Positions 1-8,746 of a stretch of DNA of 43,217 nucleotides are shown here, piece by piece (position 1 is the stretch's first letter; every line of letters starts with the position of its first letter). Below the pieces are notes generated by a model, which worked only from the letters and a program-made list of their open reading frames with translations, did no database searches and was not told the origin of the DNA. The stretch comes from Meridianimarinicoccus aquatilis (GTDB lineage Bacteria; Pseudomonadota; Alphaproteobacteria; Rhodobacterales; Rhodobacteraceae): contig NZ_SMZO01000030.1 in assembly GCF_004358675.1 (NCBI RefSeq), positions 1 through 43,217 on the forward strand, written 5' to 3'. Position numbers and translations under genes: made by a program.

Positions 1-1401
1 CAATGCGTCCACCAGACGCCCCGCTGGATCAATGATCGCGGACACCCCGGTATTGGCCGCGCGGACCAGCGGCAGGCCCTGTTCCACCGCGCGCATCCGC
101 GCAAGGCCAAGGTGCTGCTGCGGGCCAGCAAGGCGGCCAAACCATGCATCATTGGTGATTTGCACGATCCAATCGGGCCGCGGCATGCCCGTGGCCGACG
201 CAGCGTGGCGCGGAAAAATCGCCTCGTAGCAGATCAGCGGCAACGCGCGACCAAGGCCAAATTCCGTCAGATCGATCAGGGCGCGGGACGGCCCCGGTGT
301 GAAACCGCCCAAATAATTGGTCGCAAGGCCATGCAGCCCCAAGGCCTTGGCCAATTCCCCACCCGGAAAATACTCGCCAAAGGGAACCAGATGCACTTTG
401 TCATAGACCTGCCCCACCTCACCATCGGGCCGAATGACTGCAAGCGCATTGCGTAAATCACCCCGGTCGTATCGTTGCGCCCCTATGATCGTCGGGGCGC
501 CGCCCGCCGCATCGGCGATAGCCGCATCCTGATCAGGGCCCGTGCCAAGAAGATAATAAAGGCTGACCTCTGGCCAGACGACAAGCACAGGTGGCCCATT
601 GTCCAGCGCGGGCGCACTGGTCAGATCCAGACTTCGCTGCCAGAAAACCGGAATCATCTCGCGCTGCCATTTGAGGTGCTGCGCGGCGTTGGGTTGCACG
701 ATGCGGATCACGGGGCGGCCCGCTTCGGTCGCAGCAGGCACAGCGCGCTCTGCCAGATCACCCGCGACAAGGCACAGGCCCAGAGCCACACCGCCCACGG
801 CAACGACCAGCGCACGGTGCCGCGAGCCGGGGTGCAAGACCACTGAAAACGGCAGTGCCAACAGAACGGTCAGTGCGCCCAATCCATGCGGGCCGATCCA
901 TGCGCCCCACATCCGCAGCGGCGTTTCGACCCAGACCGACCCGAGAAGCCCCCAAGGAAACCCAGTAAAGATCACCGAGCGCAGCATTTCAGACAAAGTC
1001 AGCGTGACAACCAGCGCGGCCCCTCTGCGCCAATCACCAATCGGAGCAAGCCAAGCCGCAGCCGCAAACGCCGCCGCCCAGAAAAGCGCCAGCCCCCCCG
1101 CCATCAGCACCAGCGCAAATGGCGCCATCCAACCGTGGCGCGCGATATCAACCAGGAATGGCTCGACAATCCAGTGCAGCGTGACAGCAAAATAGCCCAG
1201 CCCGCACGCCCAGCCGATCCAAGCGGCGCGGCGTGGAGATGGCCCGTTCGCCGCCATGAAAAGCGCGCAGGACAGCGCCAAGACCGTGATCAAAGGTGCA
1301 CTGAACGGCGCATGGCCAGCAGCCATGGCCGCACCAATGACAACGGCCCGCATACGCGGACCACATCGAGACCAAAGGCGTGTCAAAGGCGTGTCAGCCA
1401 T
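1..1401 (-). CDS. lnt: Apolipoprotein N-acyltransferase, 3' end cut by the window edge
   Basis: Lnt transfers an acyl chain from a phospholipid to the N-terminal cysteine of apolipoproteins in the inner membrane, the last step of lipoprotein maturation. The reading frame is open from an ATG at 1401 through the left edge, giving 467 codons. The N-terminal ~200 residues are hydrophobic and hold several membrane segments. The nitrilase-like domain follows, with the catalytic triad visible as Glu278 (VWPEVSLYY), Lys335 (YDKVHLVPFGEY) and Cys391 (LICYEAIFPR), and then the conserved TNDAWFG. The C-terminal membrane segment lies outside the window. It is the last visible gene of the miaB-phoH-ybeY-corC-lnt block, 23 bp after the corC stop, so co-transcription is likely. 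The triad makes the identification very secure. Confidence 0.95.
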   Translation of the reverse strand, partial: MADTPLTRLWSRCGPRMRAVVIGAAMAAGHAPFSAPLITVLALSCALFMAANGPSPRRAAWIGWACGLGYFAVTLHWIVEPFLVDIARHGWMAPFALVLMAGGLALFWAAAFAAAAWLAPIGDWRRGAALVVTLTLSEMLRSVIFTGFPWGLLGSVWVETPLRMWGAWIGPHGLGALTVLLALPFSVVLHPGSRHRALVVAVGGVALGLCLVAGDLAERAVPAATEAGRPVIRIVQPNAAQHLKWQREMIPVFWQRSLDLTSAPALDNGPPVLVVWPEVSLYYLLGTGPDQDAAIADAAGGAPTIIGAQRYDRGDLRNALAVIRPDGEVGQVYDKVHLVPFGEYFPGGELAKALGLHGLATNYLGGFTPGPSRALIDLTEFGLGRALPLICYEAIFPRHAASATGMPRPDWIVQITNDAWFGRLAGPQQHLGLARMRAVEQGLPLVRAANTGVSAIIDPAGRLVDAL

Positions 1402-1424
1402 GGCTGGTGCGGGGCGCCATTGAC

Positions 1425-2321
1425 TCAGTCAGCAGGTTCAGAAGCGACCACCGGCACTTTGGGCACCTGAAGCCGCAACCTTTTGATCCGGCGCGGATCA
1501 GCATCAACAACTTCGATTTCGACGCCAGCGGGGTGTTTCACGATTTCCCCGCGCGCAGGCACCCGGCCCGTCAGCAAGAAGACCACACCACCAAGAGTAT
1601 CCGCCCCATCATCGCTATCAGGGATCGACAGATCGATACCCACTTCTGCTTCGAATTCATCCAGAGGGGCGCGCGCCAACGCGACATAGACGCCCGGGCT
1701 TTCTTCGGCCCATGGCTGATCTTCGTCCACATCGTGTTCATCTTCGATCTCGCCGATGACCTGTTCGATCAGATCCTCGATCGTGACAACACCGTCTGTG
1801 CCGCCATATTCGTCGATCACCAGCGCCATGTGAATTCGCTGGCTTTGCATCTTCTGCAACAAGATCCCGATCGGCATAGAGGGCGGCGCATAGATGAGCG
1901 GACGCACCAGCTTTTTCAGATCGAAATCGTCTGTTGCGCCGTCAAAGCCGTATTGCAACGCCACATCCTTGAGGTGCACCATACCCAGCGGCATGTCCAA
2001 GGTGCTTTCAAACACAGGAAGCCGGGTGAAGCCGCTATCGCGAAACGCTTCGACAAGATCGGCAAGATCCGTGTCCACCGGAATGGCAACGATTTCCCCC
2101 TTGGGGATAGCAACGTCGGAAATCTGCATGCGGCGCAGGTTTGACAGGCCCGGACGCGAGGCCCCGTTAGAGCCGTGGCTCGTCTCTGTGGACTCGTCAT
2201 GTTGCCTGCCGTCACGCGGCTTGACCTTTCGGCCCGTCAGAAGCCCCCAAAGGCTTCTGGAACTTTGCTCCGTCTGCTGCGCGCTTGGCGCTGCGCTAGA
2301 CGACCCGTCGGCGTCCGTCAT
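1425..2321 (-). CDS. corC: CorC/HlyC family protein with paired CBS domains
   Basis: A 298-residue soluble protein of the CorC/TlyC (YbeX) family. A low-complexity N-terminus leads into two CBS domains (roughly residues 60-120 and 125-185, the second containing HMALVIDEYGGTDGVV), an acidic linker, and a C-terminal CorC_HlyC domain ending GVEIEVVDADPRRIKRLRL. There is no DUF21 membrane domain, so this is the short cytoplasmic form. Such proteins are linked to Mg2+/Co2+ efflux and sit beside ybeY in many genomes. Their biochemical role is unsettled, and the older haemolysin label is not supported by this sequence. I chose the ATG at 2321 because AAGGAAG lies just upstream and it clears the ybeY stop; an in-frame ATG at 2366 would overlap ybeY. 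Confidence 0.88.
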   Translation of the reverse strand: MTDADGSSSAAPSAQQTEQSSRSLWGLLTGRKVKPRDGRQHDESTETSHGSNGASRPGLSNLRRMQISDVAIPKGEIVAIPVDTDLADLVEAFRDSGFTRLPVFESTLDMPLGMVHLKDVALQYGFDGATDDFDLKKLVRPLIYAPPSMPIGILLQKMQSQRIHMALVIDEYGGTDGVVTIEDLIEQVIGEIEDEHDVDEDQPWAEESPGVYVALARAPLDEFEAEVGIDLSIPDSDDGADTLGGVVFLLTGRVPARGEIVKHPAGVEIEVVDADPRRIKRLRLQVPKVPVVASEPAD

Positions 2322-2334
2322 TGCTTCCTTCCAG

Positions 2335-2877
2335 TCACGCCACGGTGGCCGCGTCCGTCCCTGCATAGGGGTCGGGCAGTCCCATGGTCTTTAAAATTTC
2401 GCTCTCAAGCCCTTCCATAAGGGCAGCGTCGGCATCGTCGATGTGGTCAAAACCAAGAAGATGCAAGACACCATGCACCAGAAGGTGTGAAACATGCGTC
2501 GCCAATGGCACCCCGGCCACAGCCGCTTCTTTGCGGCAGACCCCGAATGCGATGGCGATATCGCCCAATTCGACCGGCTCACCATCCGAAGACGGGTCAG
2601 GCAAAACCGGCTGCGCACCGGGTTTGTCGGCCCCCCGTTCTTCGGATGGCCATGACAACACGTTCGTTGGTGCAGGTTTGCCCCTGAAATCGGCGTTCAG
2701 CGTGGCAATACGGGCGTCGTCGCAGCCTAACAGCGATATCTCATAGGCCGACGGCTTCATCCCGAGGTGCAGAAAAACCGCCTGTGCAGCCTGTTCGGCA
2801 AGGTTTTCCAACCCCAACTCCGCCCATGCGGGCAGTTCTGTGAGGGTATCAACCAGTGGCGGCATCGGCAGCATCAT
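2335..2877 (-). CDS. ybeY: Endoribonuclease YbeY, rRNA maturation factor
   Basis: YbeY is a zinc-dependent endoribonuclease needed for 16S rRNA 3'-end maturation and ribosome quality control. The family signature H-x3-H-x5-H is visible as HVSHLLVHGVLHLLGFDH near the C-terminus. The core motif ARIATLNADFRGKPAPTNVL, which precedes the catalytic cleft, is also present. The start overlaps the end of phoH. ATGs at 2877, 2874 and 2865 are all possible, and I took 2877 because the N-terminus then has about the usual length. No strong ribosome site is seen, so translational coupling to phoH is likely. The ybeY stop is 13 bp before the corC start. The family is certain; only the start is unsure. Confidence 0.93.
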   Translation of the reverse strand: MMLPMPPLVDTLTELPAWAELGLENLAEQAAQAVFLHLGMKPSAYEISLLGCDDARIATLNADFRGKPAPTNVLSWPSEERGADKPGAQPVLPDPSSDGEPVELGDIAIAFGVCRKEAAVAGVPLATHVSHLLVHGVLHLLGFDHIDDADAALMEGLESEILKTMGLPDPYAGTDAATVA

Positions 2878-3862
2878 AGGCTTCGATGATTCGGGCGACC
2901 AATGGGTGACGCACAACATCTTTGGCAGTGAAATAGTTGAACGAAATCCCCTTCACGCCGCCCAGCAGGCTTTCCGCTTCGCGCAGGCCAGATTGAACCC
3001 CGCGCGGCAGATCGACTTGGCTACGGTCGCCCGTGATCACCATGCGCGACCCTTCGCCAAGGCGCGTCAGAAACATCTTCATCTGCATGGTCGTCGCGTT
3101 CTGCGCCTCGTCCAGCACAACAAAGGCGTTCGACAGCGTGCGCCCCCGCATGAAGGCCAAGGGAGCGATTTCGATTTTCTTTTCTTCGATCAGCTTATCG
3201 ACCTGTTTGCCGGGCAAGAAATCATAAAGCGCGTCGTAGAGAGGGCGCATGTATGGATCCATTTTTTCCTTTTCGGTTCCGGGCAAAAAGCCAAGCCGTT
3301 CACCGGCCTCGACCGCAGGACGCGACAGGATGATCTTGTCCACCAAACCGTCGATGAACATCGACACACCCACGGCGACGGCCAGATAGGTCTTGCCCGT
3401 TCCCGCAGGCCCGATGCCAAAGGCTAGTTCCTGATCGTAAAGCGCCCGAACATAGGCCTTTTGGGCATCGGTGCGCGGCTCCACAGTCTTTTTGCGTGTG
3501 CGGATTTCGACTTGTTCGCGCTTGAACATCTCAAGCTGATCGGCGCCAACTTCTTCTGGGTCAGGACGCTTCATGCGCAATTCGCCGTCGATATCGCCCG
3601 CCTCAACGGTCTTGCCGACTTCGAGCCGCGCATAAAGCGCGTTCAGCGCATCTGCGGCCTGCGCTTGGACATCTGGCTCACCGAACAAGGCGAGCTGGTT
3701 GCCGCGTCGCAAAATTTGCACCCCGAGTGTACTTTCTATCTGGGCGAGATTGCGGTCGAACTGGCCGCAGAGGTCGATCAGCAGACGATTATCGGGGAAC
3801 TCGAGCTTGACCTCTTGGGCCGCCGCACCCGGTTGGGGCGGGATCAACGCGCTGGTGTTCAA
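2849..3862 (-). CDS. phoH: PhoH family ATPase (YbeZ type)
   Basis: A cytoplasmic PhoH-like ATPase of about 337 residues. Walker A is GPAGTGKTYLA and Walker B is VVLDEAQNAT, followed by the helicase-like segment MVITGDRSQVDLP. The N-terminal part resembles a KH-like fold (residues ~20-110). PhoH/YbeZ proteins are genetically and physically tied to YbeY and RNA metabolism, which the overlap with ybeY supports. I place the start at a TTG at 3862, giving MNTSALIPP, because AGGAG sits six bases upstream. An ATG in the same spacing window is out of frame. The longer in-frame ATG at 3943 would add a poorly conserved leader. The 111 bp before miaB hold a possible promoter with TTGGCA. Confidence 0.92.
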   Translation of the reverse strand: MNTSALIPPQPGAAAQEVKLEFPDNRLLIDLCGQFDRNLAQIESTLGVQILRRGNQLALFGEPDVQAQAADALNALYARLEVGKTVEAGDIDGELRMKRPDPEEVGADQLEMFKREQVEIRTRKKTVEPRTDAQKAYVRALYDQELAFGIGPAGTGKTYLAVAVGVSMFIDGLVDKIILSRPAVEAGERLGFLPGTEKEKMDPYMRPLYDALYDFLPGKQVDKLIEEKKIEIAPLAFMRGRTLSNAFVVLDEAQNATTMQMKMFLTRLGEGSRMVITGDRSQVDLPRGVQSGLREAESLLGGVKGISFNYFTAKDVVRHPLVARIIEAYDAADAATG

Positions 3863-3973
3863 ACATGACTCCTGAATGAAAGCTTCTTCCCCTAGCCTGC
3901 CAACTCCGACGGGGCATGGCAAGCGGGGCGACGCAAATGTCACGAATGCGAAACAATTCGAGCGGCAGAGTGC

Positions 3974-5302
3974 CTAGGCTTGCAGCACCACCGCCCGAAG
4001 CGAGTTTGCGGCGCTTTCAACGATGCGCACGGGAACGACTTTCCCGATCATCTCGGGCTCTGCATCCGCGTGAACGGCATGAAGGTGTTCTGACTTGCCA
4101 ACAAGCTGGCCGGGTTTCCGCCCCAGCTTTTCAAACAGCACACTGGTTTCACGCCCCACCATAGCTTGTTGCGCCGAGCGTTGTTGTTCGGTCAGCAATG
4201 CCTGCAACCGGGCCAACCGTTCCGTCGCCACATCCGGATCAACCTGCGCCCGATCCGCCGCAGGCGTGCCCGGACGGCTGGAATACTTGAACGAATACGC
4301 CTGCCCGTAGCCGACCCGCCGAACCAGATCGAGCGTGGCTTCAAAATCTTCATCCGTCTCACCCGGAAAGCCGACAATAAAGTCGCCCGACAGCAGAAGG
4401 TCGGGTCGCACGGCGCGCAGCCGGTCGATCAGCGCGATATAGCTTTCGGCGGTGTGCTTGCGGTTCATGGCCTTCAAGATGCGATCAGAGCCAGACTGCA
4501 CGGGCAAATGCAGATAGGGCATCAGCTTGGCACAATCGCCATGCGCCGCGATCAGATCGTCTTCCATGTCGTTTGGGTGCGATGTGGTAAACCGCAGCCT
4601 CTCAAGGCCCTCGACAGTCGCCAATTCACGGATCAGCCGTGCCAAACCCCATTCGCCGCCCTCTGGCGCCTGCCCGTGATAGGCGTTGACGTTTTGCCCA
4701 AGCAGCGTGATTTCACGCACCCCTCGGTCCACCAGATCCCGTGCTTCGCGCAAAACGCGGTCCGCCGGGCGGCTGACTTCAGCCCCGCGCGTGTAGGGAA
4801 CGACGCAAAAAGCACAGAATTTATCGCATCCCTCCTGAACCGTCAGAAACGCGCTTGGCGCACGCTTTGCCTTTGGTCTGGCGGCAAGATGGTCAAATTT
4901 GTCTTCCTCGGGAAAATCCGTATCGAGCGCCTTGCCCCCCTCGCGCGCCTTCGCCTCAAGTTCGGGCAGCCGGTGATAACTTTGCGGGCCAACCACGAGA
5001 TCGACCAAAGGCTGACGGCGCATGATCTCGCCGCCCTCTGCCTGCGCAACGCAGCCGGCCACGCCGATTTTAAGATCGGGTTTCGCCACCTTCAGGCCCT
5101 TCATCCGGCCCAATTCGGAATAGACCTTTTCGGCCGCCTTCTCGCGAATATGGCAGGTGTTGAGCAAAATCATATCGGCGTCATCTGCGGTGTCGGTGGC
5201 GACCTAACCGGATGCGCCCAAGGCTTCGGTCATACGCTCGCTGTCATAGACGTTCATCTGACAACCATAGGTCTTGATGAAGAGCTTCTTGGTCTCCGGC
5301 AT
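3974..5302 (-). pseudogene. miaB: tRNA-2-methylthio-N6-dimethylallyladenosine synthase, interrupted by an in-frame TAG
   Basis: MiaB is a radical-SAM enzyme with two iron-sulfur clusters that methylthiolates i6A37 in tRNAs reading UNN codons. From ATG 5302 the frame reads [19 protein letters not shown] and then hits TAG at 5206-5204 (codon 33), where a tyrosine would fit (SG-Y-VATD). The frame then continues intact for 409 codons to 3974. Reading through the stop, auxiliary-cluster cysteines fall at 14, 50 and 84, the radical-SAM CxxxCxxC at 159, 163 and 166 (GCDKFCAFC), and a TRAM domain lies at the C-terminus. The longest uninterrupted ORF starts at ATG 5173 and lacks Cys14, so it should not assemble the auxiliary cluster. 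The rest shows no decay. Options are a very recent nonsense mutation, a sequencing error or amber read-through; the sequence alone cannot separate them. Confidence 0.9.
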
Positions 5303-5380
5303 CGGGCGTACTTTCGAGAAAATTCAGGGCATCGGGCTTTTGCGGGACTTACACAAAGCACCCGCGCGGCGCAATTCCCG

Positions 5381-5824
5381 TCAGGACGTGCGAGCCCGCC
5401 GCAAACGGATCACAACGTCAACCTTGGCAATCTCGGCCCCTTCCGGTGCGGTGGGCAAGCTGCGAATTTCCAACTCGCTGGCAGGCGCATCCGTCAACTC
5501 GGATGTTTCTTCCCAGAAGAAGTGCGGGTGATCGTCGGTGCGGGTATCAAAATAGCTTTTTGATCCGTCTACTGTAACTTCTTGCATCAAGCCCGCATCA
5601 CAAAACGCGCGCAAAGTGTTGTAGACGGTGGCGAGCGCAACTTTTTCGCCGCTATCCACGACTTGAGCGTACAGGCTTTCCGCCGTCACATGACGGTTCT
5701 GACCGTCGCCGACAAGCAGCTCTGCCAGCAAAACGCGTTGCCGGGTCGGGCGCAGGCCCGCTTGACCAAGCCAATCGGTTGCGTCCGGCGTGTCTGTGCG
5801 ATCGTTATGATGGTCGACGTTCAT
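5381..5824 (-). CDS. irr: Fur-family transcriptional regulator Irr
   Basis: A 147-residue Fur-family DNA-binding protein. A winged helix spans about residues 20-85 (GLRPTRQRVLLAELL, then HVTAESLY and TVYNTLRAFCDAGLM), and the dimerisation half holds H99 and H101 in DDHPHFFWEE. That spacing and the position divergent from fabA fit the alphaproteobacterial Irr group rather than canonical Fur. Irr senses heme/iron status and represses or activates iron and heme genes. I see no Cys-Pro heme-regulatory motif at the N-terminus, so heme-triggered turnover as in Bradyrhizobium is not evident. An AGGA lies just before the ATG. It is transcribed away from fabA and towards miaB, with 78 bp between irr and miaB. 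Confidence 0.87.
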   Translation of the reverse strand: MNVDHHNDRTDTPDATDWLGQAGLRPTRQRVLLAELLVGDGQNRHVTAESLYAQVVDSGEKVALATVYNTLRAFCDAGLMQEVTVDGSKSYFDTRTDDHPHFFWEETSELTDAPASELEIRSLPTAPEGAEIAKVDVVIRLRRARTS

Positions 5825-5854
5825 GGATCCTATATATGGTGCCTGCCCACCTTA

Positions 5855-5866
5855 TTTCAAATGAAA
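5855..5866. promoter_or_regulatory. Inverted repeat in the irr-fabA divergent intergenic region
   Basis: TTTCA-AA-TGAAA lies 31 bp upstream of the irr start. On the minus strand it overlaps a possible -35 (TTGAAA), with TATATA about 18 bp further towards irr. A regulator bound here could control irr. Autoregulation is an inference, since the element does not clearly match a known Irr or Fur box. Confidence 0.3.
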
Positions 5867-6028
5867 ACCGGTCGCAGGACAAATGCACCGGCCCACTCAG
5901 CCGCCCCTTGAGCTTAAAGGTAATCGTTCACAGGCAAATTCCGCGCTGTTCTGCCTGCCCTTGCCAGCAGTCCGACCCGGGTGCTATTGGACACGCCAAA
6001 CCAGAAAAAACCCAAGGGAAGACACCGC

Positions 6029-6541
6029 ATGGGAGACTATCCGACGCATTTCGACAAGGAAGGGCTGCTGGCCTGTGCACGCGGCGAACTTTTCGGCCCC
6101 GGCAATGCGCAGCTTCCAGCCCCCCCGATGTTGATGATGGATCGCATCACAGATGTTTCTTCCGATGGTGGCGCGCACGGCAAGGGCCACATCCATGCCG
6201 AGCTTGATATCGTGCCCGACCTGTGGTTTTTCCCCTGCCACTTCCCCGGCAACCCCGTCATGCCCGGCTGCCTGATGCTGGATGGCCTGTGGCAATTGAC
6301 AGGCTTCAATCTGGGCTGGCGCGGCTGGCAAGGTCAGGGGTTCGCTCTTGGCGCTGGCGAGGTGAAACTTTCTGGCATGATCCGCCCAGACCGCAAGCTG
6401 GTCACTTACGAGATCGATTTCACGCGCGTGATCGACCGCCGCCTGAAGATGGGTGTCGCGGACGGCCGCGTTCTTGCCGACGGCGAACTTGTCTGCGCCG
6501 TGTCAAACATGAAAGTTGGCCTGGCTGCCGCCGAAGGCTAA
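6029..6541 (+). CDS. fabA: 3-hydroxydecanoyl-ACP dehydratase/isomerase FabA
   Basis: FabA dehydrates 3-hydroxyacyl-ACP and isomerises trans-2- to cis-3-decenoyl-ACP, the branch point to unsaturated fatty acids. The protein is 170 residues, close to the usual length. The catalytic pair is His71 ([14 protein letters not shown]) and Asp85 ([10 protein letters not shown]), in a single hot-dog fold. I start at ATG 6029 ([14 protein letters not shown]), with GGGAAG upstream. An in-frame ATG at 5981 would add 16 non-homologous residues. It is first in the fabA-fabB-fabI operon and divergent from irr. Confidence 0.96.
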   Translation: MGDYPTHFDKEGLLACARGELFGPGNAQLPAPPMLMMDRITDVSSDGGAHGKGHIHAELDIVPDLWFFPCHFPGNPVMPGCLMLDGLWQLTGFNLGWRGWQGQGFALGAGEVKLSGMIRPDRKLVTYEIDFTRVIDRRLKMGVADGRVLADGELVCAVSNMKVGLAAAEG

Positions 6542-6583
6542 TCGCCCCATCACCCGCCGCTCCAGCAATTCGAGGAGAGCATT

Positions 6584-7810
6584 ATGCGCCGCGTCGTCAT
6601 CACCGGGTTCGGGATCGTTTCCCCTATCGGCAACACCGCCGAAGAAGTTAAAGACAGCTTGTTTCATGGCAAGTCGGGTATCCGGCCAGAGCCGGTCTAT
6701 GCCGAATACGGCTTTCGAAGCCAGGTTGCCGGCATTCCCCAGATCGACCTGACCGAAGCCATCGACAAGCGACAGCTTCGTTTCATGGGGCCAACCGCAG
6801 CCTATGCCTATCTTGCGATGCAGCAGGCCATAGAAGACAGTGGTTTGACCGAAGCAGACGTCAGCAACGAACGCACGGGCTTGGTTGCCGGCTCTGGCGG
6901 GCCGTCCACATCGAATTTCTTTTCGGCCCATAAAATCGTGATCGAAAAGGGCGCACCCAAGCGCATGGGCCCCTTCATGGTGACGCGGTGCATGTCGTCC
7001 ACCGTGTCTGCCTGCCTTGCCACCCCGTTCAAGATCAAGGGCGTCAACTATTCCATCACGTCGGCTTGTTCGACCAGCGCCCATTGCATCGGCAACGGCG
7101 CCGAATTGATCCAGATGGGCAAGCAAGACATCATCTTTGCAGGCGGCGGCGAAGAAGTTGATTGGACATTGTCATGTCTGTTCGACGCGATGGGTGCCAT
7201 GTCCAGCAAGTACAACGACACGCCTGAAACCGCGTCTCGCGCCTTTGATGCAACCCGCGACGGGTTTGTGATTGGCGGCGGCGGCGGTATGGTCGTTCTG
7301 GAAGAACTGGAACACGCCAAAGCTCGCGGCGCGAAGATCTATGCCGAAGTCACGGGCTACGGCGCAACGTCCGACGGCCACGATATGGTCGCCCCGTCAG
7401 GCGAAGGCGGCGAGCGATCCATGCGTCAGGCCTTGTCCACCATCGGCGACCGCAAGGTTGATTACATCAACGCGCATGGCACATCGACTCCTGCGGGCGA
7501 TGTCACCGAAGTCGAAGCGGTTCGCCGCGTGTTCGGCCGTGGCAGCACACCGCCCATGTCATCGACCAAATCGTTGACCGGGCACAGCCTTGGCGCGACC
7601 GGCGTGCATGAAGCGATCTATAGCCTTTTGATGATGGAAAATGACTTCATCACCGCTTCGGCCAACGTGACCGAACTTGATCCGGCGCTCGACGCGGCCG
7701 AGATCGTGACAGAACGGCGGGACGGTGTGACGTTGGACACAGTCCTGTCCAACAGCTTCGGTTTTGGCGGCACGAACGCCACTCTCATTCTTAGCAAATA
7801 TCACGGATAA
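6584..7810 (+). CDS. fabB: 3-oxoacyl-ACP synthase I FabB
   Basis: FabB is the condensing enzyme that elongates the cis-3-decenoyl-ACP made by FabA, as well as saturated chains. The 408-residue protein has the thiolase-fold catalytic triad Cys162 ([14 protein letters not shown]), His298 ([13 protein letters not shown]) and His334 ([12 protein letters not shown]). The glycine-rich C-terminal motif [14 protein letters not shown] is intact. It begins 42 bp after fabA with GAGGAGA upstream and ends 6 bp before fabI, so the three genes form one transcription unit. The pairing with FabA distinguishes it from FabF. Confidence 0.96.
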   Translation: MRRVVITGFGIVSPIGNTAEEVKDSLFHGKSGIRPEPVYAEYGFRSQVAGIPQIDLTEAIDKRQLRFMGPTAAYAYLAMQQAIEDSGLTEADVSNERTGLVAGSGGPSTSNFFSAHKIVIEKGAPKRMGPFMVTRCMSSTVSACLATPFKIKGVNYSITSACSTSAHCIGNGAELIQMGKQDIIFAGGGEEVDWTLSCLFDAMGAMSSKYNDTPETASRAFDATRDGFVIGGGGGMVVLEELEHAKARGAKIYAEVTGYGATSDGHDMVAPSGEGGERSMRQALSTIGDRKVDYINAHGTSTPAGDVTEVEAVRRVFGRGSTPPMSSTKSLTGHSLGATGVHEAIYSLLMMENDFITASANVTELDPALDAAEIVTERRDGVTLDTVLSNSFGFGGTNATLILSKYHG

Positions 7811-7816
7811 ATAGAA

Positions 7817-8605
7817 ATGCCTGACCTGATGAAGGGCAAGCGCGGGCTTGTCATGGGAGTCGCCAACGAGCGGTCTATCGCATGGGGTATTGCCCGATCC
7901 TTGGCTGCGGAGGGTGCAGAACTTGCGTTTTCCTATCAGGGCGAAGCGTTCGGCAAGCGGGTGGAACCGCTCGCCGCCAGTGTTGGCTCAGACATTCTGG
8001 TTGATGTGGATGTGACCGACGATGCGTCTCTTGATGCGGCTTTCGCCACATTGGCAAACCGCTGGGACAAGCTGGATTTTGTCGTGCATGCAGTGGCCTT
8101 TTCGGACAAGTCGGAATTGACCGGTCGTTTCTTGAACACGAGCCGCGCCAACTTTCTGAATTCGATGAACATCTCGTGCTATTCATTGATCGAGGTCGCG
8201 CGCCGCGCGCACCCGATGATGCCCGATGGCGGCACCATCATGACCCTGACCTATCAAGGGTCAAACAAGGTCACCCCTTTTTACAATGTGATGGGTGTGG
8301 CCAAGGCTGGTTTGGAAAGTGCCGTTCGGTATCTGGCCAATGATCTTGGCCCCGACGGCATCCGCGTCAATGCGATTTCGCCCGGTCCGATGAAGACGCT
8401 CGCGGGCGCGGCGATCGGTGGGGCACGCAAGACATACAAGACCACCGAGGCCAATGCGCCGCTCAGATCCAATGCAACGTTGGACGCGGTTGGCGGAACG
8501 GCCGTCTATCTCGCGTCGGATTTTGGCGCATGCACAACCGGCGAGATCATCCATGTGGATGGCGGCTATCATGTGCTGGGTATGGCACAGTCCGAGAACC
8601 TTTAA
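7817..8605 (+). CDS. fabI: NADH-dependent enoyl-ACP reductase FabI
   Basis: FabI catalyses the final reduction of each fatty-acid elongation cycle and is the classical target of triclosan. The 262-residue short-chain dehydrogenase-like protein has the divergent cofactor motif GVANERSIAWGIA. Its active-site residues Tyr146, Tyr156 and Lys163 (FYNVMGVAKAG) match the usual FabI numbering, and ISPGPMKTLAG is the substrate-loop region. The gene starts 6 bp after fabB and closes the operon. No clear terminator follows within the next 140 bp. Confidence 0.95.
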   Translation: MPDLMKGKRGLVMGVANERSIAWGIARSLAAEGAELAFSYQGEAFGKRVEPLAASVGSDILVDVDVTDDASLDAAFATLANRWDKLDFVVHAVAFSDKSELTGRFLNTSRANFLNSMNISCYSLIEVARRAHPMMPDGGTIMTLTYQGSNKVTPFYNVMGVAKAGLESAVRYLANDLGPDGIRVNAISPGPMKTLAGAAIGGARKTYKTTEANAPLRSNATLDAVGGTAVYLASDFGACTTGEIIHVDGGYHVLGMAQSENL

Positions 8606-8674
8606 GTCAGCCGTCTTAACCCTGCTTGAAACATGAGCAGAACCTTGACACCTCGCGGATAACTTTGCGGCGCG

Positions 8675-8687
8675 GGATCATTGATCC
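8675..8687. promoter_or_regulatory. Perfect 6-1-6 inverted repeat upstream of the transglutaminase operon
   Basis: GGATCA-T-TGATCC lies 60 bp before the start of the transglutaminase/DUF2126 gene, in the 141-bp gap after fabI. A TTGACA hexamer sits just upstream at 8645-8650, but the base pairs 17 nt downstream do not resemble a -10. It is a possible operator; no regulator can be named. Confidence 0.25.
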
Positions 8688-8746
8688 GTTGCCTTTAGCG
8701 CGCCCCCGTCGCAGGCTTGTGAGCGACGCAGCCAGAAAGAGGCCCC

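Noticed and set aside
8645-8650. TTGACA as a -35 of the transglutaminase operon
   Set aside because: No acceptable -10 is found 15-19 bp downstream, so a promoter call is not supported.
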